NCBI GenBank assembly: GCA_034440635.1 | Contig: JAOTON010001708.1 | Coordinates: forward strand, 124,001 to 188,000 | Direction of reading: 5' to 3' | Source of the DNA: Lepas anatifera | Taxonomy: Eukaryota; Arthropoda; Thecostraca; Lepadidae | DNA: 64,000 bases | Shown here: one piece after another, positions 24,020-34,284 of the stretch | Position numbering within the stretch: the stretch's first letter is position 1 | Layout: every line of letters begins with the position of its first letter | The notes under the pieces: generated by a model | Database searches by the model: none | Told to the model about the DNA's origin: nothing | Seen by the model: the letters and a program-made list of their open reading frames with translations, nothing else | Translations under genes and position numbers: made by a program

Positions 24020-24387
24020 AAGAGGAACTTTCCCAGCAAACATTTGGTCCGGCGCTGAATCAAAATAACGCTGGCTGCGGGCAGGCTATGTCTAGCAAAA
24101 ATGATCCGGCAGAAATCCGGGCGCGGGTCCATTTTGTCCGGGGATGGAAAAACTCTCCGGCCCACGCCGTCACCTACCTCAGACTTCAGCTCACCCAGGA
24201 TTGACGGCTTACAGCCGCCTCTACCGGGCTGTGCCGGCGCATGCGTTCCAATAGAACCAGCGGCAGGTGCTCTGCGCGCAACCTACACAGCGCGGAAGAT
24301 GGTGGGTTGTAACCAGGAAAACTGTGACATGTGCAATTGTGTTTTCCTACAAGCAGACATAGCTTGTGCGCAAACCTGTAAAAAAAC

Positions 24388-24466
24388 TAGCAGTGGTGGA
24401 ATAACCTACGCCCCCGAAAAGGCTGGTACCTTAAACCAGTGACTTAGACCATTTGGCCACGCTACC
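24388..24466 (-). tRNA. tRNA-Leu(AAG)-like pseudogene
   Basis: Read on the minus strand the 79 bases start GGTAGCGTGGCC with an A-box-like TGGCCAAATGGTC and a D-loop ending in TCTAAG. The anticodon arm CTGGT-TTAAGGT-ACCAG has loop anticodon AAG, and a long variable arm (CCTTTTCGGGGG) follows as in leucine tRNAs. The T arm is damaged: GGTTATTCC replaces the usual GGTTCGAATCC, two bases short, and the acceptor stem has a mismatch. A T7 run follows, a possible Pol III terminator. Probably a pseudogene or a SINE head. Confidence 0.6.
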
Positions 24467-24504
24467 ACAATTCTCTTACCAGTCAATTGACATATGTTGG
24501 ATAA

Positions 24505-24628
24505 ATATTGAGCACCGGATCGTCTCAGGGGAACCGATCCCAAGCCCTCACACGCACTGCCACAGCATGCTCCTGAGCAGCGGGCCGGAGCCCAACGCTC
24601 TACCAACTGAGCTACCGCGGCAGCGGAA
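24505..24628 (-). repeat. tRNA-like element, likely SINE head
   Basis: On the minus strand GGTAGCTCAGTTGGTAGAGCG contains a perfect A-box (TAGCTCAGTTGG) and a D arm. A degenerate B-box-like GGATCGGTTCCC follows about 80 bases later, farther than in a normal tRNA. No complete cloverleaf can be drawn. It lies 40 bases upstream, in transcription direction, of the tRNA-Leu-like sequence. Confidence 0.5.
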
Positions 24629-25152
24629 ATACTTTAGGCGGAAGTTGTCCAAATAGACATAGACCAGTACACAAGGCAAAGCGTCAACCTACCAGTTAAT
24701 TTTGCACTTCTCACACCACTGGTTCTGCCAGTCGGTCCAATTCCTGATCGGGATGCCTGGCCCTAAGTCGGCTCCCGGCCCGCACATCCACGGAACGGAT
24801 TAAAGCCGCGCACAGCTGTAGACGGATAGGTGAGGGATATCCCGCCCAGCGCACTCACAGCTTACTCTTAGCCCACCCAATTTGTTTGCTGGATCAGTCT
24901 ACCAAATATAAGAAATTAAGGCTGGGACTCATGAGAACAGCTAGAAGCTTTAGCACTTAGTACAATTAAGATAGAAGCTGTGATAAGGCGCATGTATGTG
25001 ATCGTTCTGAAATAGGCAGCAGTGGGATATCCTTTGTTGCACGCCACTTGCACCATTCCCGCAATCCACATATCGGGCCCTCCCACAACACCAAATTCTT
25101 ATGAATTCCAGCACACGCACTAAAAACAGATCAGTATTCACATCACATAAAG

Positions 25153-25825
25153 CCACTAGAGGTCAAGGCATGTTACCATAGGGATAGCATGTAAATGAAG
25201 GTTTTTAGTCATTACATCTGAACTAGTAACGATTCAGTTAAACAATCTGGACCATTCGAATACTCGCAGCAAGCCGAATAGAATGATATATAATATGACC
25301 TTACTAGGTCAAATCAGGTAAAATATAGGATTTAACCTGAGCTGAGGCCAGGTCAAAGTCAAATTAGATAAAAAAGCATATCACTCGAACTGCAAGGACA
25401 ATGCCAGCCTAATGCTGTAAAAATAAAGGCTCTACCACCATCTATTACGAAGCTATTCAGTTTAAACAATTTTCTCCATGTGTTTCCAATGGAGAGGTCA
25501 TGGTTCGTACTTGACGTTAGGTCATCGATATAAAAATATCGAACATTTTGGAGAACTCGATGGGCCCATTATGTGATATGAGCTTTAATCGGATAGGTTC
25601 ACCCTGTTCTGACTTCTGATATCTCAAACTTTTTTGAGGTGATGTCATTTAACCCACACTGGTCACCTGAACTGAGGCGAACCAACCTTAAAATTTTGAC
25701 AGAGGTTGCACAAATGATCAATGAAAAGGTATACCAAGTACGGCAGCGCTACGCGCCGCCATTTTTCTTTTCTCTCCGAAAATCCTAAGGGGGTTGGTAC
25801 CCTCCCCCTTCAATGCAGGTCTTAA
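25153..25825 (-). mobile_element. AGGTCA-rich TTAA element, truncated sister of 20143-20985
   Basis: Collinear with 20324-20985, from AGAGGTCAAGGCATG to the hairpin GCGCTACGCGCCGCC and GGTACCCTCCCCCTTCAATG, then TTAA (25822-25825). The other 180 bases are missing. Confidence 0.7.
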
Positions 25826-26455
25826 AGATAGCTATTTTCTCTCTCGTGCGACTCTGCAAACCATTTTCGTTCGGGGAAACTGCATTATCTGGTGGTAAAA
25901 ATGGACCTCTGTTGGGGAAAATAAATTTTTCTGTTCTCTGACAAGCCCTATGGCGGACTGGAACAAATGGTTTCAAAACTCAATGGTGCCCCCTTAAATC
26001 CAGACCCCCACCGTCACTACCACGGGTACAAGGTTCAAGCACCGGTGGAGTCTCTGATCTGATCTGATCCCCCAAATCCCTCCCAACAGGGTGAGAGTTC
26101 TCGACGCCGTATAACTCACAGCTGGTGCGTCGTTAGACCTCAACAATTATCATTGGCAATGAAACAGGCAGGACGTTTTGCAAGAAGAATTAAGACCACC
26201 ATTAAGAAGTATTCCAAACTGAAGTACAAGGGTGCAGCCGTAAGAATGAAGAAGGCAGAATACCGTTTAATTTTTACCGACATTGAAACAATGAGCTGAC
26301 TAAAGAAATGAGCTACAATAGCAGACCGGGAAAGTCACCACACAATGATACACCGATCACAGAAGCAGCACAGCAAAAATAATATTTTTTGGTAGCTCAT
26401 CGACGCAACAAGCAGCTGAGTTATACGGCGTCACCAACTTATTCCCTGTTGCAAG

Positions 26456-26589
26456 GGTTTCTCGGAAACCATCTTGCTCCCTTGTTCTATAGTGGCTTTC
26501 CTGAACAATGTTCAGGGGAGACCGCCGGGCCTTGAACCCGGGTCGGCAGCGTGGAAGCCAGCTGCGCTGACCACTCCACTACCGCGCCA
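26456..26589 (-). repeat. tRNA-derived SINE, copy A
   Basis: On the minus strand a tRNA-like head GGCGCGGTAGTGGAGTGGTC (D arm) is followed by a TTCC-containing anticodon arm and an intact T arm (CCGGG-TTCAAGG-CCCGG). Then come GCGG...CCCTGAACA and a tail containing CCGAGAAACC. The acceptor ends do not pair, so this is not a functional tRNA. The same T arm, CTGAACA and CGAGAAACC order occurs at 50418-50520. Confidence 0.65.
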
Positions 26590-26887
26590 CCAGAAGCAGC
26601 AAGGTGTTTCTCCGAACTCGGTATTTGCCCTTGAATCCCTCGCGTCAGTCACTGGTTCACTACACCAGTGTGGCAGCTCGCAGAAACAAATTCCAGCAGA
26701 GCCAGCGACCAATCAACACTGCCGGGTCAACACGGGAAGATAAATCCTGCAAAGTGATTCCGTGTTAGCGCACGCGCCCCGATGCAGCGTAAACGGACGT
26801 CTGCAAAGGAGGCGGAAACACCCACTGGTTAACCGCCGGTCGAGCCGGGTGGAAATTTCCGGCCTGACTGACGTCACGAGTCCACGC

Positions 26888-28004
26888 GACCGCCACTGGA
26901 TCTCTGACTAGATAACTGAGCTCTCCGCAGCAGCCAGTACAACAGAGACTGTCGGGGGACGGACAGTGCAGTAGGACGGTGACCTCTGGCGAAGATGCAG
27001 GTGCTTCTACTGACGGTGGCAGCTGTGTGGACAGTGTGTGGGGCGCGAGCCGCCTCTCTCAGCGGCAGAATCAGCGTGCTGTCCGGCCTGCAGAACCACA
27101 GGGCGCTGGCCCGGCTCGACTTGCAGGTTTGCGGCTCAGGTTCCGAGTCGCAGATCAGCCGCGGCCCGCTCGGCTGCGGCTTCCCTGTGGTGGGCGATCA
27201 CCCGTGGCTGGTAGCTCTGGGCTTCACCAGCGGCAGCCGCGGCAGTCTGCGGCTGCGCTACCTCTGCTCAGGAGCGCTCATCAGCGACCAGCACGTGGTG
27301 ACTTCGGCGCGATGTGCCCGCGGCACCAGCTCCCTGCGCCTGCGCATGGCGCGCCTCGGCGAGTACGACTTCAGCAGCCGGCGCGACTGTCTCTGGTACG
27401 ATCCCAGCACGTGTACTGAGGCGGAGGAGGTGCCGGTGGCCGGTGTATCAGTACACCCGCAGTTTGTGAAGCAGAGGGGCAAGGCCAGCCGCTTTGACGT
27501 GGCGGTGGTGCGACTGGCGCGGCCGGTGACCATGCGGTACGGCCTGCGGCCCATCTGCCTGCCGCTGTTCCAGAAGCGGCGTCCCTCGCACCGCCAGTTC
27601 GCACTGACTCTGGGCCTGCACTCGGGAGGTGGATCGAAGGCAGCTGACGGTGCTGCCACCTGCTGCAAGTGCGACCGCGACCGCAGCGCCACCTCCCACG
27701 TGATGGACGCTCAGCGGCTGAACGTGTTCAACACCAGCTTCCAAGGCGAGGACGCCTGCCACTACCGAATGCTGCCGAGCCACCCAGGCGAGCCGGCGCG
27801 CTGTATGGGCTCCGGGGAGCCTTGCCTGGCGGATCTGGGCGCGCCGCTGGTGGCCGCCGACCGGTTCGGCTCCACCTTCTACCTAGAGGGCGTGGCGAGC
27901 CTACGGCCCCTGCAGGCCCAGTGCAAGGCCACCGCCGCCGCCCCGGTAGAGTACGCACCAGTGCGGCCGCACCTTCACTGGGTACTGAACGCCATTGAAG
28001 CGCT
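26888..28004 (+). repeat. Inverted duplication, arm 1
   Basis: 1,117-bp block nearly identical in inverse orientation to 39573-40690 (1,118 bp). It starts 107 bp before the protease-homolog ATG and stops abruptly inside the coding region at GAAGCGCT. Confidence 0.9.
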
Positions 28005-28179
28005 GGAACGGAAGGCACAGGAGACTGGTGTGCACACACTCATCAATCGATTCCTGACAGCTAGGAGACGTGCTTTCCTGTGGAGATCACGCAGAAAGGG
28101 AGCCTTTGCATCCACCAACGTCATCTTCCCGGGTCAGCGGAGGTACCGTGCGCATGCAAAGGCAGTGGCCAGGGGTTGA
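26995..28179 (+). CDS. Secreted serine protease homolog, catalytically inactive (S1 fold)
   Basis: Predicted secreted pseudoprotease of the chymotrypsin (S1) family, 394 residues in one exon. Residues 1-19 (MQVLLLTVAAVWTVCGARA) form a signal peptide. The protease-like domain starts near residue 60 at CGFPVVGDHPWLVALGF. The His motif TAAHC is replaced by TSARC (His to Arg). The Asp motif is kept (FDVAVVRL, before PICLPLF). The Ser motif is CLADLGAPL instead of GDSGGPL, so Ser is Leu. Two of three catalytic residues are therefore lost. Further cysteines (WYDPSTC, CCKC) suggest extra disulfides; no CLIP domain is evident. A basic tail (RRRAFLWRSRRKG) follows the terminal helix. Inactive homologs of this type in arthropods often act as cofactors in immune and melanisation cascades; a role here is inference. 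GC-rich third positions contrast with the AT-rich surroundings. Confidence 0.85.
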   Translation: MQVLLLTVAAVWTVCGARAASLSGRISVLSGLQNHRALARLDLQVCGSGSESQISRGPLGCGFPVVGDHPWLVALGFTSGSRGSLRLRYLCSGALISDQHVVTSARCARGTSSLRLRMARLGEYDFSSRRDCLWYDPSTCTEAEEVPVAGVSVHPQFVKQRGKASRFDVAVVRLARPVTMRYGLRPICLPLFQKRRPSHRQFALTLGLHSGGGSKAADGAATCCKCDRDRSATSHVMDAQRLNVFNTSFQGEDACHYRMLPSHPGEPARCMGSGEPCLADLGAPLVAADRFGSTFYLEGVASLRPLQAQCKATAAAPVEYAPVRPHLHWVLNAIEALERKAQETGVHTLINRFLTARRRAFLWRSRRKGAFASTNVIFPGQRRYRAHAKAVARG

Positions 28180-28684
28180 GCGTTACAGTCCGTATCTTAT
28201 TTGGAAAAGTGTGACGGAAACATTGAGCAGTATTACGATGATATCGTTTTTTTTAGTGAGTCAGTGACACTAGTTTCGGTCGCACACCCAGGCATTGTAT
28301 AGTACGAGGTATTAAATGGGTAGGCTATAATTTTTCATTGTACCTTTCTTGTGTGTGTTTTAAACTCAACTGATGTATAGATACTCTATTACTCCCAGAT
28401 AGGATCATCAGGGGAGGGTCGTTGGACGGGGATCTAGAGGAGGGTATGAAAGGTAGCACAGAACCAGATTTTGATTAGAAGTGGTATGGCATATACAAAA
28501 GCTTTAAAGCAAGTGTGTCAGGCTGAAGAGAATGGGTAAGAAAAGGCGCATTCTCGTTGGGGAAATCATTAGGTGTATTGGCGACACCATTTATTCGAGT
28601 ATACATTGTACCTGCCTTGAAATGACTATTATCTGTACATCTGTGTGTTTGGTGTCACAGAATAATGCACTGCCCTGTTTGTGA

Positions 28685-28690
28685 AATAAA
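28685..28690 (+). promoter_or_regulatory. Possible polyadenylation signal of the protease homolog
   Basis: AATAAA about 0.5 kb after the stop codon, on the coding strand; the nearest clear hexamer downstream. Confidence 0.4.
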
Positions 28691-29109
28691 ATATGACCAC
28701 AACAACTACGCAGCCTAGTCTTCAATGAAGCAGAGCTTTGCCAGCTGGCTAGTGAGATGGCGATGCAGTGGGCGGAGCGGGGCTAACGAAAACTCGGCAG
28801 CACTCGCTGTGAATCAGCGATCACATCAATGCTGACACGGCACCAGAAGAAAACTGCCCGGCCTGGGAGGAGCACACGCTTAGCACGCTAGAAAGTCAGC
28901 AACTGGAAGGCGGAAGTTCGCGGCGGAGGCAGACTGCTGCGAGCAGGCGTGTAGCGGCAGACCCCAGGTCACGCAAGACCAGCGATCCATCGGTAATACT
29001 CCGCTTCATCCATCGAGTCTAATCCTTGCAGGAAGTAGAGTACAAGTAAAATGAGGACAAAACAAAACAATTGTAAGATTGATAATGCATAATACATACC
29101 ATACTACAC

Positions 29110-31330
29110 GCAGGGGGTAGCCAAGAGGGGCGGCTAGGGCGGCTGCCCTCCCCGTCTGAGGGCCCAGAGGGCCCCGCGGAGGATACGCGGGCCGCGGGAA
29201 GCGCGGCCCGCTCGCACTATGTTCTGGGGCCAAATGTGGGACTTTATACCAGACAGGGCCCACTTAAGCCTTCTCCAGCTCTCTATTCTGTGACAAGCAG
29301 GGCTTTTGTACCCACCAAAACCGTCGGTAAAAAGGAGCTTTTGAATAACTGGTGGTCAGGGCCCCCTATCCAAAGAAGGGACCATTTTGGTCAGCTAGGC
29401 CCTCTTAAATGGATAAAGTCACGATGGCCAGCGAGACTATTTGGGCAACAGGGCCCAGTGCAACCCGCAGGCTGTCAGAGCCCGGTCTATAGCCGACAAG
29501 GACCTGTCTGACCAGCTGGGACCTCTTTTAGTGAGGAGGCTTTGTGCCTAGCAGGGAACATTTTAGCCCACAGGGCCCAGTCTGACAGTCCCCTGTTTAA
29601 CTAGAGAAGCCTCTGAACTAGTGTCACCGTCTATTCCCCGCAGGGCCCTCTGGTCAGCTGGGCCCCCTGCATAGGAAGAAAGCCCCCAAGTAGAAGCAGC
29701 TGCTGCGGTGGTACCCTTGAGGGCCCGGAGGACCCTTTGAGGATAGCGCGAAGCGCGGCCCGCCGCGGTACTTCATGCTCAACAGGACCCTCTTAAGCCC
29801 TCTCCAGTACTTTATTTCAGTGACAAGCAGGGTTTTTTTACCAAAGGGTACTCTAAACCACTCACCCGCCAAGGTCCTCGTCGACAGAAGGACCCTCTCT
29901 GGTAAGCTTGGCCCTCTTCAACCGATAAGACTGCTATGGCCAGCAGGGCTTTTTTGAGCCACGGGGCCCACTGCGAGTCGCAGGGTCAGGTAAAACCTTC
30001 ATGGCCCTGTCGGACCAGCTGGGCCCTCTTTAAGTAAGGAGGCCACTGTGATTTTTAGGGACTGTGAGGACCCTCTTTAACCAGCGAAGCCTATGAACTA
30101 GTATGACCGACTATTTTCCTCAGGGCTCTCTATCGCCAGCAGGGCCCTCTCTGGTCAGCTGGGCCCCTCCAGAGGCGTAGCTGAGGAGAGGCGATTATGG
30201 CAACGGCCCCTGAGGACCCCCTCGAGGACGCGCTGCCCCTACCGCATCATACTCTGTGACCTGACGTGGAGCTTCATGTCAGACGGGGCCACCTAAAGCC
30301 CTCAACAGCACCATATTCTGTGATAAGAAAGGCCCTTTTGACCATCGAAACTTTTTTAAGAGAGTCCTCTGAACCACTGTGGTCCCCAGGGTCCTATGTC
30401 GACATTAAGGCCCTATCTGGTCAGGTGGACCCTCTTTATCCGACAAGACCACTATGGCCAGCATGCTTTTTTTGGGGGGGGCGCGGGGATCGCTGCGATT
30501 ACCATGGCTAGCTAAAGCCGTCAGGGCCTTGTCGGACCAGCTGGGCCCTCTTTAAGCGAGAAGGCCATTGTAGCTAGCAGGAACCGCTCTAATCAGTGGC
30601 ATTGTGGCCATTCATTCACAGCGTCCACTCTGGCTATCAGGACCCTCTTTAACTAAAAAGGCTTTTGAACTAGTACGAATGACTGTTCTCCACAGGACTC
30701 TCTATCGTCATCAGGGACCTCTCTGGTCAGCTGGAGACCCTACAGAGACATAGCCAAAGAGAGGATGTTGGGGCGGCGGCCCGCTGGAGGACGCACTGCC
30801 CAGCTGCACTATTATCCGTATTCTGTCGTGGAACTTCATGTTAGACAGGGCACTCCAAAGCTCTCTCTAGATCTCCATTCTATGATAAGAAGGGATCTGT
30901 TGACCATCAGAAACCTCTGAAAGAGGAACCTATGAACCACTGTGTCCCCCAGGGTCCTCCTGTCGACAGTAGGATCCGCTCTGGTCAGCTGAGTCCTCTT
31001 CAGCCGATAAAGGCTCCAGCAGGGCGCTTTGGGCACCAGGGCCCACGCGACTTGCAGGGCCAGCAATAGGCAGCAGCGCAATAACTGGCCCCGAGCAGCT
31101 GTCCAGGGCTGTCTGAACAGCTGGGCTCCCTTTAAATAAGAATACCATTGTGGCATGCACGGACGTTTTTAGCCTGCAGGGCCCACTCTGACTATCAAGA
31201 CCCTCGTTAAGAGAGGAGCCTTTGAACCAGTAGGACTTACTGTTCTCCGTAGGGTTCTATATAGTCAGAAGGGCCTCTCTAGTCAGCTGGGCCTTCTATA
31301 GACGATACCGAGGGCCCGGTTGGCCCTCTA
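29110..31330. repeat. Imperfect tandem array, about four units of 480-565 bp, GGGCCC-rich
   Basis: The phrase (GG)CGTAGC(C/T)(A)AGAG...GGCCC...GAGGA(C/T)..CGC recurs near 29115, 29690, 30175, 30735 and partly 31300. In three or more units it is followed by a TTCATG(T/C)..A(G/C)ACRGG phrase, a CTCTCCAG..(A/T)TTCTGTGA(C/T)AAG phrase and many CAGCTGGGCCCTCTTTAA motifs. Units are heavily diverged. The opening phrase resembles a common hAT inverted end (CAGGGGCGTAGCC), so the unit may derive from a transposon. No coding potential. Confidence 0.6.
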
Positions 31331-31505
31331 AATCCACTGAAGAGCTGTGTAGCTTGTAGGCTACTTTAAAAAAGCAGACAATTTGTGACCCGCAAGGTGT
31401 TGTGTGGTTATAATACCTCTATAATCCATCTAAACCTATAGCCAGCACGGTCCATTGTAACCCACCGGGCTGTCCACAACCAGCAGAGCCAGCTGGTCCC
31501 TCTTT

Positions 31506-32564
31506 TTAACCCTCGCCCCAGTGGGAGTGTTTGGACACCCCCTCGGGTTTTTCCGGCGGCACGAATAAACGGCGGCGCGAAGCGCTGCTATACTCGACAC
31601 AGCATATGCTTGATCAATTCCGCAAATTTTCCCAACATTTTAAGAATGGGTCATCTCAGGTCAGTTCACCAGTATAGGTCCTTTGACCTCACCTTCAAAT
31701 ATTCTTGAGGTGGCATAAGTAAGAAAATTGTGAATCTATCCGATTGAAACATATCCACATAGTGAGCCCATCGAGGTTTACCAAATATATTCCGGGATTT
31801 TTCATATAGATGACGTAGGGCCAGGCACGGATCATGACCTCTTTATTCAAAATGCATGGCAAAAACGGAAATTGACCGAAAAATTGCTCTATTTCTGTAG
31901 ATACCGCTTGGAATACCTTCGTATTCTCCAAATCATGTTATCCTAGGCCCTTTTATTGGTTCATGTTGTAAATTTTGATCTGCCACCTATGACAAGTCAT
32001 CTGGGGCTACTTAAACAGGTTTTCCGAATTGAATCAATAACTTTTCAGGACATTATGATAAAGCTAATATTTTGAAACCACTACCTCTGGATTGTCATTT
32101 TGAATCGACTGATATGCATATTGACTATTGCATAACAGTGATTGACAGGTATTCACACTTCAACATATGTGGTTGGTTGAAATGGGAGTATTGACTATGC
32201 TAAGTTAGATGGTGACCTTGACCTGACCTTAGGTCTGGCCATTATGTTTTGATCCAGTGTAGTCATATTATAGATCACTCGACTGACTGTGACGAGGTTC
32301 ATAAACGAAATGGTGTTTTAAAATATTATAACTGAACGCTGTCAGACGCCAGAGTTCAAAAACTCCTCTCTAACATGCCACCTTCTTGACCTGTCAGGAT
32401 CTCAATATTGACCTGAACCAAAGAAGTGACCAATGCAGTTTCTTAATGGATTTTTATGGGCCATCCACCTGCGATAGCTTTTTTCGTTATCCCGCATAGG
32501 AGCCATGTTCGAGGGGGGTGTTTGAAACCTCCCACCAGGACGAAGGTGGCTCGGAGGCCCACTG
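31506..32564 (+). mobile_element. AGGTCA-rich TTAA element inserted in the tandem array
   Basis: TTAA at 31506 is followed by CCCTCGCCCCAGTGGGAG and the GGCGGCGCGAAGCGCTGC hairpin. AGGTCA sites occur near 31660 and TGACCTTGACCTGACCTTAGG near 32212-32234. It ends with CCCACCAGGACGAAGGTGG and GGCCCACTGG. CAGCTGG/GGGCCC repeats of the surrounding array resume at about 32565, so the element interrupted the array. The right TTAA is not preserved. Confidence 0.7.
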
Positions 32565-32895
32565 GCCACTCTGGTTATAATTTGACTCCCTTTCTAGCCA
32601 GCAGAGCCTACTGGGACTATCAGAAGAATCATATGTAACTATAGAACTCTTTGAAACCAGTTGGACCCACAATTGATTGCATTCCCCGTTATCAATGGGA
32701 GGGTCCTTTTCAGTCAGCTGGACACTTCGTAAACAGATTCGAAGCGACCTGGTGGTCCTCTGCATACAGCATGGTTCTCTGTAGCTAGTTACAGAGGGCC
32801 CGCAGATACCAGCAAAACACTTTGTGACCATTAGGCTTTCTAGAACCAGCAGAGCTTTCTCTGACCAGCTGGGCCCATAATGGTCAGCTGAGCTC
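32565..32895. repeat. Continuation of the GGGCCC/CAGCTGG tandem array
   Basis: AGCCAGCAGAGCCTACTGG, GTCAGCTGGACAC and CAGCTGGGCCC phrases match 29110-31330; separated from it by the inserted element. Confidence 0.55.
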
Positions 32896-33103
32896 AACTT
32901 TGTCCGCCACTAAATACCATTTTAAGCGTTTTTTTTGGTTAGGAAGAAACCGCTTTGAAGGTGAAAGAAGATCCTAGAAAAGTTGTTTATTACCAGCCTT
33001 TATCATGCCATACCTTAGTCTCATCATTTTATCGCAAAATTTTATTTATTTAACGCCACGTTCTGTCCTTAAAGAAATTGAAAGAAAACCACTCTAACAA
33101 GAA

Positions 33104-33476
33104 CTAAACAGCATCTCTGGCGGCGTACCAAAGCACGTACGCTGTTGCCCTCTTCACTTCCTCGGTTGGTACTTCATTGACGCAGGCATCGTTAATGCGG
33201 CACCAACCAGCCTCCGACTGGTTCAAGAAGAATTCAGTGCAGTGGCTGATCTGGGGGCTGCCATGGTGTACTACCGCTCCATACAGGTCAAACACAAGAC
33301 TGTTAGATATCTGCGGATGCCCGAGGGCGTTTCAACGGAGGTCCAGTTCGCTAAGGGGAAAAGTTCCGTGAGCGTGGGCTTTAAGCGATGTGCTACCGCT
33401 GTAGGTAAAACGCTTAAGTTGCATAATCACCATATATGGCAGGCACCAGGCATCAAGCTTAAGTTGTTAATTGGCC
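33104..33476 (-). pseudogene. Ubiquitin-specific protease (USP) C-terminal pseudogene
   Basis: On the minus strand one frame reads LKLDAWCLPYMVIMQLKRF, matching the LDLWxLPxVLxxxLKRF box of USP deubiquitinases, then FPLSELDL. After an in-frame TGA (33332-33334) come FDLYGAVVHHGS, SHCTEFFLN, GWCRINDACV, EEVKRATAYVLWY and a stop at 33104-33106. These are the His box (YDLYGVxNHxGxxxxGHYT), the W...DD/ND box and the final AYVLFY of the USP fold. A second stop lies near 33469. The His-box histidine survives, but SGHYT has become SHCTE. The Cys box is absent. There are no introns in the part seen, so a decayed retrocopy is likely; no poly(A) tract was found. Confidence 0.75.
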
Positions 33477-34284
33477 TGTCTCCTCGAATCCTGGATGCAT
33501 AAAGTAGCAAAAACAGTGAAAATATGTTCGAACACAGCCCTTCCTCAGGAATTTTCATGAAATGTATTGATTGGAGTCTTTATTATAATGTGAGCTGAGA
33601 CCTGGAATTTCATATTTCACCAAATTTCAGAAAAATCTTTGGGCTTTTACTTCATTATAAACCCCGGATTTGAGGAGATAGGTTAATGACTAACTTTTCT
33701 GCGTATTATTATGCTCCTCAGTGAAACATCCCGAAATCTATCTATCTTTGAGAGAAGTTTCTCCCAAAGAGGAATACATATTTCCGGCCTTTTTCGCTTT
33801 TCAAGCACGCTTGGCTCTGGAGCAATTTGGGAGGCACACGAATGACTTGTCATGAAGATCTCTTAGGGGCGCTCTGGTTTAAAGCGACCTTCTTAAGATT
33901 AATTCACGTAAAAACCGTGCTGAACGTTTTTTTCCTTGCGGAAATTTTTTGGGGCCCTTATGGCGGAATTTCAACGACCCTTTTTGGCCGCCGCCCCTCC
34001 CCCTGAGCGAAATCCTGGCTACGCCCCTGACTACACGTCACAGGACGACCTAGAATTCCTCCACATCACCATTACTCGGGACAAGACCAGTGCACAAGCT
34101 AACAGGGTCACATCATGTTGCTACACAACACGACCAGAATACTAGTAAACTAAAAAGTAATCTCGATGCTGAAAACTGCAAAGGCGATGCAGTTTAGTGT
34201 AACAGTCGCCATCTCCAGTCTTCTGTGAAAGGCAATGGCTTGAGCATTTAGTTGAGAGGCTAGGTATTTAAACGAATTTAAGTC

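Noticed and set aside
27258..28039. Antisense and alternate-frame open frames over the protease homolog
   Set aside because: GC-rich codon use of the real gene leaves other frames open; the same shadows appear mirrored at 39579-40599.
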